A stretch of DNA of 64,000 bases from Maledivibacter halophilus (GCF_900167445.1 NZ_FUZT01000011.1:1-64000), one strand, 5' to 3'. Shown: positions 34,718 through 44,478, numbered from the stretch's first letter. The notes: generated from the sequence alone by a model not told the origin. Numbers and translations: made by a program.

Positions 34718-35458
34718 TTAAACTTGTGCATTATAATGAACATTAAAGGAACATGCTTCTCCACCAGTATCATAGAACAATCTTGTATATTTCAAGAATC
34801 TACCGGCCACAAGGGTAACTTTATCACCCGATTCCAAACCTACAGCGCCACTTGGATCATCCATGAAATAGCTATCGGTACTTATTGGACTAATTTGTAG
34901 CTGAACAGTTAGTGTATTTGAACCAGTATTAAATACATAGAAGGAATATTCACTTTGCTCTCCTGTATTTTGTACAAATGTAGCCGTTGCAACAGTTACA
35001 TCTTCAAATGCGAGACTATCCTCTGTCAATAATCTTGAAGATAATTGTATACTGTCTGTTGCACCTGATAGTGGTCTTATGTCAAAGTTTTCTGCTGTAA
35101 CTGATACCGTTTCTCTGATTACAACGCTATCTGTTACTCCAGATAACTGTCTTATGTCAAAATTCTCCGCTGTAACTGATACAGTTTCTCTAATTACAAC
35201 GCTGTCCGTTACTCCAGATAACTGTCTTATGTCAAAATTCTCTGCTGTAACTGATACGGTTTCTCTAATTACAACGCTGTCCGTTACTCCAGATAATGGT
35301 CTTATGTCAAAGTTTTCTGCTGTAACTGTCACTGTTCCCAATTGGATTTGACCATCAGAATCTGTTCTAATAGGTCTAACATTACCATCGGCATCTACAC
35401 CATTTATAAGGGTTTGAAGTTGTTCTGCAACTCCATTGAATACTAAATTATTTGGCAT
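34718..35458 (-). CDS. Repeat-containing probable surface/spore protein (glycosylation target candidate)
   Basis: 246 residues without a signal peptide. Residues about 45-145 consist of four 25-residue units of the form VTAENFDIRQLSGVTDSVVI-RETVS, rich in Ser/Thr/Val and suited to a beta-solenoid. The C-terminal 85 residues (FEDVTVATATFVQNTGEQSE, then NTGSNTLTVQLQISPISTDS) resemble the C-terminal domain of the neighbouring 286-aa protein, a DUF6385-like module by memory. AAAGGAGGTTAG precedes the ATG. Such domains are common in clostridial spore-surface proteins, but no assignment is proven. Confidence 0.75.
   Translation of the reverse strand: MPNNLVFNGVAEQLQTLINGVDADGNVRPIRTDSDGQIQLGTVTVTAENFDIRPLSGVTDSVVIRETVSVTAENFDIRQLSGVTDSVVIRETVSVTAENFDIRQLSGVTDSVVIRETVSVTAENFDIRPLSGATDSIQLSSRLLTEDSLAFEDVTVATATFVQNTGEQSEYSFYVFNTGSNTLTVQLQISPISTDSYFMDDPSGAVGLESGDKVTLVAGRFLKYTRLFYDTGGEACSFNVHYNAQV
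35084..35330. repeat. Tandem 75-bp repeats inside the repeat-protein gene
   Basis: The period is 75 bp (25 codons); for example AAAATTCTC starts at 35159 and again at 35234. Central units are nearly identical at the DNA level and the outer ones differ by a few codons (RPL versus RQL; GAT for GVT), which suggests recent duplication by slippage or recombination. Confidence 0.92.
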
Positions 35459-35633
35459 TTATCTAACCTCCTTTCTACAAAGGATCCTTTACTCAGATTA
35501 ATTTATATTAGTTAAATGTAAATTACTTATTTCTTTTTATCCAATCATTTCTGAGCAAGGAGGGATGCTTATCCCAGTTCTATATTATGTTCCTATCATA
35601 GATTTGTGTCTATTTAATATATTTTTTAAAAAA

Positions 35634-36494
35634 TTATTTTTGACCTTGATACCATATTCTAACCCTAGATATTTCATTATTATTTATATTTTTTACTCTT
35701 AACCTTGTGAATTTTGCAAAAACATAGGGGATAAGGACCACTACTTCATTCTTTTTAATTACTTTTACTCCTTTATCTTCAACAAAATTTACCCCATCTG
35801 GACTAATTTGCAGATTTGCAGTAACTGAACTTTCTCCTAAGTTCTCAATAAAATAAGTTACTGTTTTTGTTAAAGAAGTGTCTCTAGTTTTTGAAAACTT
35901 ATAATCTCCATTGGTATCAAATTCTTCTATTCCTTCAATAAATTTAGTTGGAATTACCTTACATACACATTCTGATTTTAATTGATAAATTATATTAATA
36001 TTTGGTCCATAGGACTTATTTATATCTGTTATCAATCTTGCATATGTATTATCCTTTATTTCATCACTTTTCAGAATAATACCATGATTAGGAATTTGAT
36101 TATCATACCATTTACGAACTATAGAAGTAATATCAAATTCATTTTCTATTCCTCTACCTACGGCTGCACTTTCTCCTCTTATTTCTTCATTAAAAGGTGG
36201 CTGATTATTCCAATTGACTGTATCTACTGACCAATTTTCTATTAAAGCATAGGGGGTAATTTTTTTGGGAAGCGTTGCAATATTATTAGAAAAGCTCGTT
36301 ATGTTAAATGTGGCTTCTATTATCATTGCATCTTCTGGCAGCGAAGTTATAGGAAACTTAAATAATATTCTGCAAATACAATTAGGAGTATACCTTCCTA
36401 AAAACATAGCAGGAATATATCCAAAATTTTCAGATGGCTTATTTGAAATAATTTGTGCAATATTTATATTAGGTTTTATATGAAATGGTTCCAA
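35634..36494 (-). CDS. DNRLRE-domain protein with DUF6385-like C-terminus, probable spore/surface protein
   Basis: 286 residues. The N-terminal about 165 residues fit the DNRLRE beta-sandwich (CRILFKFPITSLPEDAMIIE, VDTVNWNNQPPFNEE, DITSIVRKWYDNQIPNHGII). The C-terminal about 95 residues (TKTVTYFIENLGESSVTANL, then QISPDGVNFVEDKG, FAKFTRLRVKN) resemble the tail of the adjacent repeat protein. No signal peptide is seen, which favours deposition on the spore from the mother cell. The start is TTG after GGGGGGAGATAG. It is the most upstream gene of the glycosylation cluster. Confidence 0.8.
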   Translation of the reverse strand: MEPFHIKPNINIAQIISNKPSENFGYIPAMFLGRYTPNCICRILFKFPITSLPEDAMIIEATFNITSFSNNIATLPKKITPYALIENWSVDTVNWNNQPPFNEEIRGESAAVGRGIENEFDITSIVRKWYDNQIPNHGIILKSDEIKDNTYARLITDINKSYGPNINIIYQLKSECVCKVIPTKFIEGIEEFDTNGDYKFSKTRDTSLTKTVTYFIENLGESSVTANLQISPDGVNFVEDKGVKVIKKNEVVVLIPYVFAKFTRLRVKNINNNEISRVRIWYQGQK

Positions 36495-36604
36495 ACTATC
36501 TCCCCCCTTTACTACATATTAGGAATATTTACCTTGCTTAAACATAATTTTTCCTACTTTATCATATGTTTATCGTTAATATATATATACAATTTTTTAT
36601 AAAT

Positions 36605-36665
36605 TGAGATAATTATATAATTCGAATTTAGGTCAATCCCATATTCAAATATTATTTTTAATTTA
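36605..36665. repeat. Family A repeat, half copy
   Basis: TGAGATAATTATATAATTCG followed by AATATTATTTTTAATTTAA corresponds to the left half of family A copies 2 and 4. The right half is absent. It sits in the 300-bp gap before spoVR's terminator. Confidence 0.5.
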
Positions 36666-36695
36666 ACCTGTTGTGCTAATAGATTTAATTAAAGC

Positions 36696-36768
36696 AAAAA
36701 CCCTATATAAATTTCTTTTCTATGAAAAACTAATATATCTTCGCAAGAAAAGGTCTATAGGGTTTTTT
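36696..36768. terminator. Terminator at the end of the prkA-yhbH-spoVR operon
   Basis: AAAAACCCTATA at 36696-36707 pairs with TATAGGGTTTTT at 36756-36767; the loop of about 48 bases may hold further pairing. It lies 25 bp past the spoVR stop codon. Confidence 0.7.
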
Positions 36769-36792
36769 ATTAATTTATAGATAAAACTTATA

Positions 36793-38169
36793 TTATACTC
36801 CTGTCATTGTAATAGTCTTATCTTCATTGCAAACAATAAGCTTCTTAGAATTATTAATAACAGTCTTTAATATTACCTTTTTGCCCCAAAGAGTAGTAAT
36901 ATATTTTAATGTTTCATATGCATAGTTAAGTTCAAGTTCTCTACCATCAAATTCATGGGTTAGTATAAGTGAATTATCTTTTTTTAGTACTTCTGAAACA
37001 TTAATATAAGGTATTCCTCCTATTCCTACTGTACCCGCAAGAATATCTCTGATTTTTTTCCAACCTTCTTTATCTGGAACTTCATCTATTACATAATTAT
37101 TTCCTTTTTTATTATAGCTAAAAATATTTAGTTCCTCAGCCAATTCTTTTGTTAGATATTTTTTGATAAAAGACTGATCTCTATCTAACTTTCTAACTTC
37201 AAATAATTTTTCTTTTCCATATTTTTTCTCAATATCTTCAAATATTTTAAAGCCCATATAATAAGGGTTAATACTACCATAAAAAGGTCTTATAATTTGG
37301 TTGTGCCTGTTCAAAAACTCCATATGCATGCCCTGGTCAAGGTCTAACTCATTTATTATTTTATAGTGCCAATGACTTGCCCAGCCTTCGTTCATAATCT
37401 TAGTTTCAATTTGAGGTATAAAATATTTTGTTTCTTCCTTTACAATCAGAAGTATATCCTTCTCCCATTCTTCTAAATTACTATGGTCAATTAAAAACTC
37501 CATTATATCATCTGTAGGTTCCAAAGGTATCTTATTTATATTAGGAAATGGAATATCCTTTTTAATATCTAAAGGACTATCAGTTTTAATATCATCATAA
37601 TATTTTTTTAATATCCTTTTCCTTTTTTCTTCTTCAGACAATGTATTTAATCCTATAAACCTAGTAGTGTGGTATTTTATCGCATGGGCTGCATCTAATA
37701 TTCGTTCTACCTTTTCATAGCCAATTGTCGGATCCTCTATATATGATTTTATTCTATTAGAATGGTTTTTGAACATTTCAATAGTATTTTTTGCCCTTGT
37801 TCCATCAACAAATAATCTATTATTCTTAAAAAAATCATTATGTCCATATACATGTGCCATAGTAAGTATCTGTAAAAGTAAGCTGTTATCCTTCATGAGA
37901 TAAGCAATACATGGGTCGGAGTTAATAACCATTTCATAGGGTAATCCTTCTAAATTATATCTATAAAGGGTTTTCTTTCGCTCATAGGTTTTCCCATAAC
38001 TCCAATGATGATAGTGGGAAGGCATCCCTACATATGCCTCATAACATATCATATCCTCATAATCACATATTTCAAACTCTTGATCATAACAATCTAGCCC
38101 TTGTGATTTTACAATATCAATAATCCTACTATCCCATTCTTTGAGCTGGCCAATAGTATATTCCATCAT
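36793..38169 (-). CDS. spoVR: SpoVR family protein
   Basis: A 458-residue soluble protein of the SpoVR/YcgB family, linked to spore cortex formation in Bacillus and to stress survival elsewhere; its biochemical action is unknown. Recognisable parts are HYHHWSYGKTYERKKTLYRY, INSDPCIAYLMKDNSL, MAHVYGHNDFFKNN and NEGWASHWHYKI. It is third in the operon prkA-yhbH-spoVR, 10 bp after yhbH. The same three-gene set occurs as yeaG-yeaH-ycgB in E. coli. Expression is probably under a sporulation or stress sigma factor, but no promoter could be recognised. Confidence 0.96.
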   Translation of the reverse strand: MMEYTIGQLKEWDSRIIDIVKSQGLDCYDQEFEICDYEDMICYEAYVGMPSHYHHWSYGKTYERKKTLYRYNLEGLPYEMVINSDPCIAYLMKDNSLLLQILTMAHVYGHNDFFKNNRLFVDGTRAKNTIEMFKNHSNRIKSYIEDPTIGYEKVERILDAAHAIKYHTTRFIGLNTLSEEEKRKRILKKYYDDIKTDSPLDIKKDIPFPNINKIPLEPTDDIMEFLIDHSNLEEWEKDILLIVKEETKYFIPQIETKIMNEGWASHWHYKIINELDLDQGMHMEFLNRHNQIIRPFYGSINPYYMGFKIFEDIEKKYGKEKLFEVRKLDRDQSFIKKYLTKELAEELNIFSYNKKGNNYVIDEVPDKEGWKKIRDILAGTVGIGGIPYINVSEVLKKDNSLILTHEFDGRELELNYAYETLKYITTLWGKKVILKTVINNSKKLIVCNEDKTITMTGV

Positions 38170-38179
38170 AGGTAAATCA

Positions 38180-39361
38180 TCATTCCATGAGCCCTTCTTC
38201 TTTCTTTAACAATTTTCTAAGGGCTGGAATAATATCCTCCTTTCTTGAAATAGTAGCAACAGAAAAGTTTGGATATTCAACGCTTTTAATAAATTCTGAT
38301 TTTATTGAACTTGTTGGTATATATCCGCCAACAACAATCTGTCCATATCCAAAAAGATTACATGTTTCACATAGCTTTTTAGCTTCCTTGACAGCTTCTT
38401 CATTATCTTCTCTCCAATTGTCTCCATCACTACAATGAAATGCATATATGTTCCAAACATTTGGATTATATCTTTTCTCTACGATTTCTAAGGCTTTTTT
38501 ATAGCCACTACTTATATATGTTCCGCCGGACTGTCCTTTATGGAAGAATTCATCTTCATTTACCTCCTTAGCAACAGTTGAATGGGAAACAAAAACCACT
38601 TGTACATTTACATATTTTAATCTAACAAACTGATATAAAAGAAAAAAGAAGCTTCTAGCTATATATTTCTTTGTAATATTCATAGATCCAGAAGTATCCA
38701 TAATGCAAATAACCACTGCATTACTCTCTCTTTTAACATCTTTTCTCAGATGGTAATATCTTAAATCCTCTTCTTTAAAAGGAAATCTTTCTTTATCATT
38801 ATCTTCCTTACTTATTTCCTGCCCTTTTCCTCTCTTAGAGGCTTTCTCTCTTTTAATTTTTTCAATAACAGATTTCTTTTTAGCTAGTCGAGGTTTTATT
38901 CCTTTTCTCTGATATCCTAATTTCTTATATTTTTTCTCCGATTCTACTTCATGAAACTTTTTTCTTTCCAAATAGGGTAAATCTAAATCATCGAATAAAT
39001 ACTGAATTAACTCTTCAATAGTAATCTCTGTTTCATATATATCTTCTCCCTCATTATTTCCTGCTTCTCCATCACCATTACCCTGTTCTATTTGATCACT
39101 ACCTATTATATCTCCCCTTTTTTCATTTCCACTACCTGAACCTACACCAGGTTTATTTTTTCCATATATAAATTTATATTCCTTTATTCCTTTAATAGGT
39201 ATCTTAATTTTCTTATCTTTGTTTTTCCCTATAATACTTTCTTCAGCAATAATATCCCCTATGTTTTTTTTAATTGAATCTTCAATCAATTTTCGATGTC
39301 TTAGTCTGTCCTCGGCTGAACGATCTTTTCCTCTACCGTCGAAGTCTCTAAATATAGCCAA
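38180..39361 (-). CDS. yhbH: Sporulation protein YhbH (DUF444 family)
   Basis: About 393 residues. The N-terminus AIFRDFDGRGKDRSAEDRLR is family-typical, the middle is charged and low in complexity (GKNKPGVGSGSGNEKRGD), and the C-terminal half holds a von Willebrand A-like fold with AVVICIMDTSGSM (MIDAS-like DxSxS variant) and GGTYISSGYKKAL. It is thought to be a partner or substrate of PrkA. AAGGAGG eight bases upstream picks the TTG at 39361; a reading 14 codons longer would overlap prkA. Confidence 0.94.
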   Translation of the reverse strand: MAIFRDFDGRGKDRSAEDRLRHRKLIEDSIKKNIGDIIAEESIIGKNKDKKIKIPIKGIKEYKFIYGKNKPGVGSGSGNEKRGDIIGSDQIEQGNGDGEAGNNEGEDIYETEITIEELIQYLFDDLDLPYLERKKFHEVESEKKYKKLGYQRKGIKPRLAKKKSVIEKIKREKASKRGKGQEISKEDNDKERFPFKEEDLRYYHLRKDVKRESNAVVICIMDTSGSMNITKKYIARSFFFLLYQFVRLKYVNVQVVFVSHSTVAKEVNEDEFFHKGQSGGTYISSGYKKALEIVEKRYNPNVWNIYAFHCSDGDNWREDNEEAVKEAKKLCETCNLFGYGQIVVGGYIPTSSIKSEFIKSVEYPNFSVATISRKEDIIPALRKLLKKEEGLME

Positions 39362-39390
39362 TTTTCCACCTCCTTGACAATATTTATCTA

Positions 39391-41310
39391 TTAGTCCTTC
39401 CAAAGATTATTAGCTGCATATTTTAAAATCACATTACAACAATGTTGACAATATCCATTTTTCTTCATCTCTTCTACCATGGCGTCATACTTTTTCCTTT
39501 GTTGCCTGTCTCTTACCTTTGTACGTGTAATAACTCTGCTGAGCTCTCTAACAGATGCTGCAAGCTTATTTTCTATGGCTTCCTTTAAAGGTTGATAGCA
39601 TGTATAATCAATTTTCCCACCATTTCTTATGGTGTAAAACATATATGATGTTACATCTTGCCTAAATCCCTTTGCTGAAGAACCAGTTATTTTTATTTGC
39701 TCTTCAATTGATCTTAAAAACTCTTCATCGGGTTCCAATTCTTCACCTGTACTTTCATCCTTAATCTTTGTTTTATTAACAAAGGCCTCTGCATGGTCTA
39801 AATAATTATTAAACAAGTCCTCCGCTTGCTCTTTATATCCATGTATAAAGGCTTTAGTAACCTCACCTTCTAATAATTTATGATATTCCTTTTTAATTGT
39901 ATTCTGAAGAAAACTCAAATATTGTTTTTTCGTATCTTCTCCAATCGACAGTTCCTTTACTGATTTTGCTAAGGTTTCAAGAACTGATATAGGATTAATA
40001 CAATTATTTTCCGATTCAGCTATTGAATGGTCCAATGCCTTCATTATGAATCTCGGTGATATTCCTGTCATTCCTTCTCTTACTGCCTCTTCCTTTAGCT
40101 CTATTATGTCTATTTTTTTTGTAGCTCCCTTTTCAACAATCTCTTCGCCATTGTAAATCTTCAATTTAGTAAGGGGATTCACCTTAGATGAAGGTATGAG
40201 CCTAGTAAGAATTGCAAACATTGACGCAACTTCAATTGTATGGGGTGCTATATGAGCATTAAAATTACTTCTTTTTAAAATCTTATTGTATATTTTAATT
40301 TCTTCATCTAACTTTAAGCAGTATGGAACTTCAATTTTAACTATCCTGTCTAAAATAGCTTCATTGGTATGGTCAGATTTAAATTTATTCCATTCGCCTT
40401 CATTTGAATGGGCTAAAATAATTCCATCGAAATAAATCATTGAAGATTTTCCTGGGGAAGGAATACTTTTTTCTTGAGTTGCAGTAATCATTGTATGGAG
40501 ATATTCAATCTCATTTTTGAATACTTCTATAAATTCAACTATACCTCTATTCCCTACATTAAAGGCTCCGTTTAAAGATAATACCCTTGGATCATCTTCA
40601 GGGTATAAATCTATTTTTGATATATCTACAGACCCTATTAATACCGATGTGTCCTGATTATTAGGATCTACAGGAGGAACAACCCCTATACCTTTTCGAG
40701 ATCTGATACTAAAATCCACTGCTTCTACTGGAAATTTTTCAAATTCATTATTATAGTCATGCTTTAATCTATATCTACAAATAGGGCATAGGTCACCTTC
40801 AATCTTTACATTTAACAATTTTTCAAATTCTTCTCTAAGATGACTAGGAATAAGATGAAGGGGCTCTTCCCTCATGGGACATCCCTTAATTGTATAAATA
40901 GGATTGCTTTTCTCAAGTCCTTTTTTTAAAGCTTCCATTATTGAGGATTTTCCTGCTCCAACTGGACCTACAAGGTACAATACCTGTCTTGATTCCTCCC
41001 CTTTCATAGCTGCAGTCTTGAAATAGTTGACAATTTTCATTAAAATTTTATCAATACCATAAAATTCTTTAAAAAAGTTATATTTTTTAATAATATCATT
41101 TCCATAAATTCTTCTTAGTCTAGCATTTTCTACAGTATTTATAGTCTCTTCTCCATCATTAATTATAATTTCATACATTCTCTGATGTGCCAGCATAGAT
41201 AAAGAAGGATCATTCTTTAAAATTTCCAGATATTCCAAGAATGTACCTTCAAAATGCTTCTTTTCTCTTTCTTCTCTATCTTTACTTATTAGATCAATAA
41301 ACTTTACCAT
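39391..41310 (-). CDS. prkA: PrkA AAA+ serine protein kinase/protease
   Basis: 639 residues. An AAA+ domain has Walker A GPVGAGKS at 115-122, and a zinc-binding-like CPICRYRLKH follows near residue 175. The C-terminal half carries the PrkA kinase-like domain (GFRQDVTSYMFYTIRNGGKI) and ends in a Cys-containing tail (CQHCCNVI). Described roles include serine phosphorylation during sporulation and stress, and recently AAA+ protease activity. First gene of the operon, with AAAGGAGG upstream of the ATG; yhbH begins 29 bp after its stop. Confidence 0.96.
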   Translation of the reverse strand: MVKFIDLISKDREEREKKHFEGTFLEYLEILKNDPSLSMLAHQRMYEIIINDGEETINTVENARLRRIYGNDIIKKYNFFKEFYGIDKILMKIVNYFKTAAMKGEESRQVLYLVGPVGAGKSSIMEALKKGLEKSNPIYTIKGCPMREEPLHLIPSHLREEFEKLLNVKIEGDLCPICRYRLKHDYNNEFEKFPVEAVDFSIRSRKGIGVVPPVDPNNQDTSVLIGSVDISKIDLYPEDDPRVLSLNGAFNVGNRGIVEFIEVFKNEIEYLHTMITATQEKSIPSPGKSSMIYFDGIILAHSNEGEWNKFKSDHTNEAILDRIVKIEVPYCLKLDEEIKIYNKILKRSNFNAHIAPHTIEVASMFAILTRLIPSSKVNPLTKLKIYNGEEIVEKGATKKIDIIELKEEAVREGMTGISPRFIMKALDHSIAESENNCINPISVLETLAKSVKELSIGEDTKKQYLSFLQNTIKKEYHKLLEGEVTKAFIHGYKEQAEDLFNNYLDHAEAFVNKTKIKDESTGEELEPDEEFLRSIEEQIKITGSSAKGFRQDVTSYMFYTIRNGGKIDYTCYQPLKEAIENKLAASVRELSRVITRTKVRDRQQRKKYDAMVEEMKKNGYCQHCCNVILKYAANNLWKD

Positions 41311-41540
41311 AAATTTATAAGCCTCCTTTTATGAAATTTCCATGGGTATAGAATTTGTAATACTTTAAAGTTAATTATCCTTATACATGTTTATGTGTTT
41401 TTTTACGATTTTAAAACTAAAAAATGCTCTCATGCATCTTTGTTGACATTATATGCTTGTATGTCTTAAATAGGGATTAATTATAGAAAATTTAATAAAT
41501 AAAAATAGAGTAGATTAGAAAACTCCATTTGAAAAGAAAA

Positions 41541-41581
41541 AAGGGATAAAAGTTCTGTCAATTCACAAACTTTTATCCCTT
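41541..41581 (-). terminator. Terminator of trmB
   Basis: Long stem AAGGGATAAAAGTT / AACTTTTATCCCTT with a 13-base loop; the minus strand continues TTTTTTC. Nothing else is recognised in the 290-bp gap between trmB and prkA. Confidence 0.85.
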
Positions 41582-41601
41582 ATAATTTATATTTTATAAG
41601 A

Positions 41602-42246
41602 TTATTTTCTCCGTGCAATGGCTATAAGTTTATTTATAGCTTGTCCTCTTTTTACAAATTTTTCTTCATATTCAGTCATAACATTTTCTTCCAAGTATTC
41701 ACTATTATGCAAATCCCTAGTCATCATGTAAATCTTCCAGCCCCTTTCATTCAATTCTTCTATTGAAAAATCAAACAAACCTGTATTGTCGGTTTTAAAA
41801 TGGAGCTGCCCCTGTGGAATCAATATCTTTTCATAAAGCTTTAAAAAACTTCTATAGGTAAGCCTTCTTTTTGAATGCCTCTTTTTAGGCCACGGATCAG
41901 AAAAATTAAGATAAATTCTCTCTATTTCATTTTCATGGAATATATCTTCGATTTTTTTTATATCAGAACGAACAAAATAAAAATTCTCATCTGGATTTTC
42001 TGAAAGCTTATTGATCCCCCTTATAATGACCTTTGAATTTCTTTCAAAGGCTAGATAATTTATATTTTTATTTTTCTCTGCCATTCCTACGATAAATCCG
42101 CCTCTACCACAACCAAACTCCACATGTATTGGATTACTATTATTGAACAATTTACTCCACTTTCCCTTATATTCCTCTGGTCTTGTAATTACTTTATTAT
42201 GATTTTCAAGTCTTTCATGGCCACCTTCTACATATCTTAAACGCAT
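41602..42246 (-). CDS. trmB: tRNA (guanine-N7-)-methyltransferase TrmB
   Basis: Methylates N7 of G46 in tRNA. 214 residues, normal for the family, with the SAM loop HVEFGCGRGGFIVGMA, the RSDIKKIEDIF acidic region, and the signature NFSDPWPKKRHSKRRLT that holds catalytic and binding residues. GGAAGGATG precedes the ATG. It is 38 bp downstream of the pyrophosphatase gene in the same direction. Confidence 0.96.
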   Translation of the reverse strand: MRLRYVEGGHERLENHNKVITRPEEYKGKWSKLFNNSNPIHVEFGCGRGGFIVGMAEKNKNINYLAFERNSKVIIRGINKLSENPDENFYFVRSDIKKIEDIFHENEIERIYLNFSDPWPKKRHSKRRLTYRSFLKLYEKILIPQGQLHFKTDNTGLFDFSIEELNERGWKIYMMTRDLHNSEYLEENVMTEYEEKFVKRGQAINKLIAIARRK

Positions 42247-42283
42247 TTAATTCATCCTTCCATGTTATTTATATAAATAAATT

Positions 42284-43900
42284 CTATCCTATTATATTTA
42301 TTGCTTCTGTCAGTTTAGGTATAACCTGTTTTTTTCTGGATACCATATCTCTTACAAAAATCCCTTGTAGAGGCTGTACATCAAAGGCTTTAGCAATAAC
42401 TCCTTTATTATTACTTCTAAATAAAATATATGATCCCTTTTTTAATATATCAGTTATTAACAGCAGAGTTACAAAATTGTCTTTATCTTTATGAATGTTA
42501 TTAATAAATTCTAAGAATTCTTCTTTTCTACTTAAAACATCTTTAATATCTAAGGTAAAAACTTGTCCTACGCCTACTTTATTACCATGTATACGAAACT
42601 CTTTAAAGTCTTTATAAAATATTTCTGATATACTTTGTCCCTCTAAAGATGTACCAGCTCTAAACATCTCCATAGCAAAATTATCTACGTCCATTTTTAA
42701 TATGGAGTTGAGTTCATTTACTGCATGCTTATCAAAATAAGTAGTTGTTGGTGATTTTAATAGAAGGGTATCAGATATAATTCCTGACATAAGAACTCCA
42801 GCCATTTTTCTATCTATAGGTATATTATATTCCTTATACATTTGAAACACTATTGTACAGGTACTGCCTAGGGGCATATTTCTAAAAGTTATAGGCATTG
42901 ATGTGGAAATATCACCTATTTTATGGTGATCCACAATTTCTAATATCTCAGCTTCATCAAGGCCATCAGCACTTTGAGAATACTCATTATGATCTACTAA
43001 TATCACTTTTTTTCTATTTGGATTTAATATATGCCTTCGACTAATAAATCCTAAAAATTCATTTTTATCTGTAACTATGGGATAGTTAGAATGCTTATTA
43101 TTAATTAATTCTTCTTTTATATCATCTAAATATTCATTTTGATTGAATTTCACTATGTCGCTATCTATCATTATTGACGAAAGATAATTACACTGACTAA
43201 TAAGTTTTGATGTAGTATAAGTATCTGTCTTAACCAAAATAAGATTTACATTTTTTCTTTTTGCCTTATCAATATATTTATCAGGTAACTTTTTCCCCCC
43301 TGTTATAATTAAAAGCTCAATTCCACATTCTAAAGCATAATCGATTATATCATATCTGTCTCCTACTATAACAATGCTATTTTTACTTAAAATTTCTTCT
43401 TTTTTCAAAGTATCCCCATAGTAGGATATTATATTTATTTTTCCCTCTACTTCATTATTATTGGCTACTAAAACTTTTCCTCCTAAATCCTTAGCAATAT
43501 TTTCAAGACTAGCTTTAAGATGATAAAAATCACCTTTAATTAATCCCATAGCTATATCCTTCATAGTAATTATTCCTATTAATTTATTATTTTTATCTAT
43601 AATAGGTAATGTTCTTATTCTCTTTTCTTCCATTAATTTATAAGCATAGAGTATTGAATGATTAGAACTAATTCCTTCCACCCTATCATAATTCAAGTCT
43701 TTTATCTGTGTCTTAATATTCTCCAAAGGTTTTGGACTATCTACATTAAAATATTCTAGTACATACTTTGTTTCTTTGTTTTCTTTACCTAATATATATG
43801 GTATTGATTTACAGTCCAATTTGTTTTTTAAATTTGATAGGGCTATGGCAGAGGTCACGGAATCTGTATCAGGATTCTTGTGCCCAAAAACATAAATCAT
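42284..43900 (-). CDS. Manganese-dependent inorganic pyrophosphatase with CBS and DRTGG domains
   Basis: Hydrolyses pyrophosphate; family II (DHH) enzyme regulated by nucleotides. 538 residues, far longer than the plain enzyme (about 310). The catalytic start FGHKNPDTDSVTSA (residues 4-17) is followed by CBS 1 (about 70-125), a DRTGG domain (about 130-235), CBS 2 (about 240-300), then VDHNEYSQSADGLDEAEIL and EIVDHHKIGDI and the C-terminal DHHA2 part. AMP/ADP inhibition and ATP or diadenosine-tetraphosphate activation are known for such CBS enzymes. ATG at 43900 follows GGAGG. Confidence 0.95.
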   Translation of the reverse strand: MIYVFGHKNPDTDSVTSAIALSNLKNKLDCKSIPYILGKENKETKYVLEYFNVDSPKPLENIKTQIKDLNYDRVEGISSNHSILYAYKLMEEKRIRTLPIIDKNNKLIGIITMKDIAMGLIKGDFYHLKASLENIAKDLGGKVLVANNNEVEGKINIISYYGDTLKKEEILSKNSIVIVGDRYDIIDYALECGIELLIITGGKKLPDKYIDKAKRKNVNLILVKTDTYTTSKLISQCNYLSSIMIDSDIVKFNQNEYLDDIKEELINNKHSNYPIVTDKNEFLGFISRRHILNPNRKKVILVDHNEYSQSADGLDEAEILEIVDHHKIGDISTSMPITFRNMPLGSTCTIVFQMYKEYNIPIDRKMAGVLMSGIISDTLLLKSPTTTYFDKHAVNELNSILKMDVDNFAMEMFRAGTSLEGQSISEIFYKDFKEFRIHGNKVGVGQVFTLDIKDVLSRKEEFLEFINNIHKDKDNFVTLLLITDILKKGSYILFRSNNKGVIAKAFDVQPLQGIFVRDMVSRKKQVIPKLTEAINIIG

Positions 43901-44040
43901 TATTAAAACCTCCATTAATATTATACTTAATTTAGCTATTTAGAATCGAATATATTTTGTATAAGTATTATTCACTTGAAAAATTGTTTTTTCCATGTCA
44001 TAATAAAAATTAAATTCTATAAATACTGAGGAGGATAAAT

Positions 44041-44454
44041 ATGTTAAAACAATTAATTGAAAATGGTTTTGGTAAGGATGAAGATCTTAATTGTGCAGAA
44101 AAAATCCTATATGGAGCTAATGAAGTATACAAGCTGGGATTAGATAAAGAAGCTTTAAAATTGGCTGCTGGTTTTGGAGGAGGAATGGCAATCGAAGGCA
44201 CCTGTGGAGCACTAACGGGGTCAATTATGGTTCTAAGTAAATTATTTGTCAAAAACGTTGCCCATGAAAGTGATAGAATTAAAAAACTAACAACTGAATT
44301 ATTAAATGCATATGAATCTGAAATGGGGAATATCAACTGCAAACCTCTAAAAGAAAATTATCGCTCACCATCTTTCGGATGCCATAAAGTGATCTTAAAA
44401 GCTGCAGAAGCCCTAGATAAAATTGTTCAAAGAGAGCTGGAAATACAAAATTAA
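44041..44454 (+). CDS. C_GCAxxG_C_C family redox-type protein
   Basis: A 137-residue cytoplasmic protein with Cys18 (LNCAEKILYGANE), a central GFGGGMAIEGTCGALTGSIM, and later cysteines in NCKPL and FGCHKVI. This order fits the C-GCAxxG-C-C family, thought to bind metal or act in redox, often near transporters or reductases. GAGGAGG precedes the ATG. It stands alone on the plus strand; function unproven. Confidence 0.88.
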   Translation: MLKQLIENGFGKDEDLNCAEKILYGANEVYKLGLDKEALKLAAGFGGGMAIEGTCGALTGSIMVLSKLFVKNVAHESDRIKKLTTELLNAYESEMGNINCKPLKENYRSPSFGCHKVILKAAEALDKIVQRELEIQN

Positions 44455-44478
44455 AAACATCAAATATAATTTTTGCGT

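Noticed and set aside
35079..35351. CRISPR-like or non-coding tandem repeat array; also a 90-codon open frame on the plus strand
   Set aside because: The period is exactly 25 codons of the minus-strand gene and there are no unique spacers. The plus-strand frame is a mirror of the same repeat.
42284..43900. A CBS-domain protein unrelated to pyrophosphatase
   Set aside because: The N-terminal GHKNPDTDS and the VDHH motif plus DHHA2 tail identify a complete CBS-pyrophosphatase.
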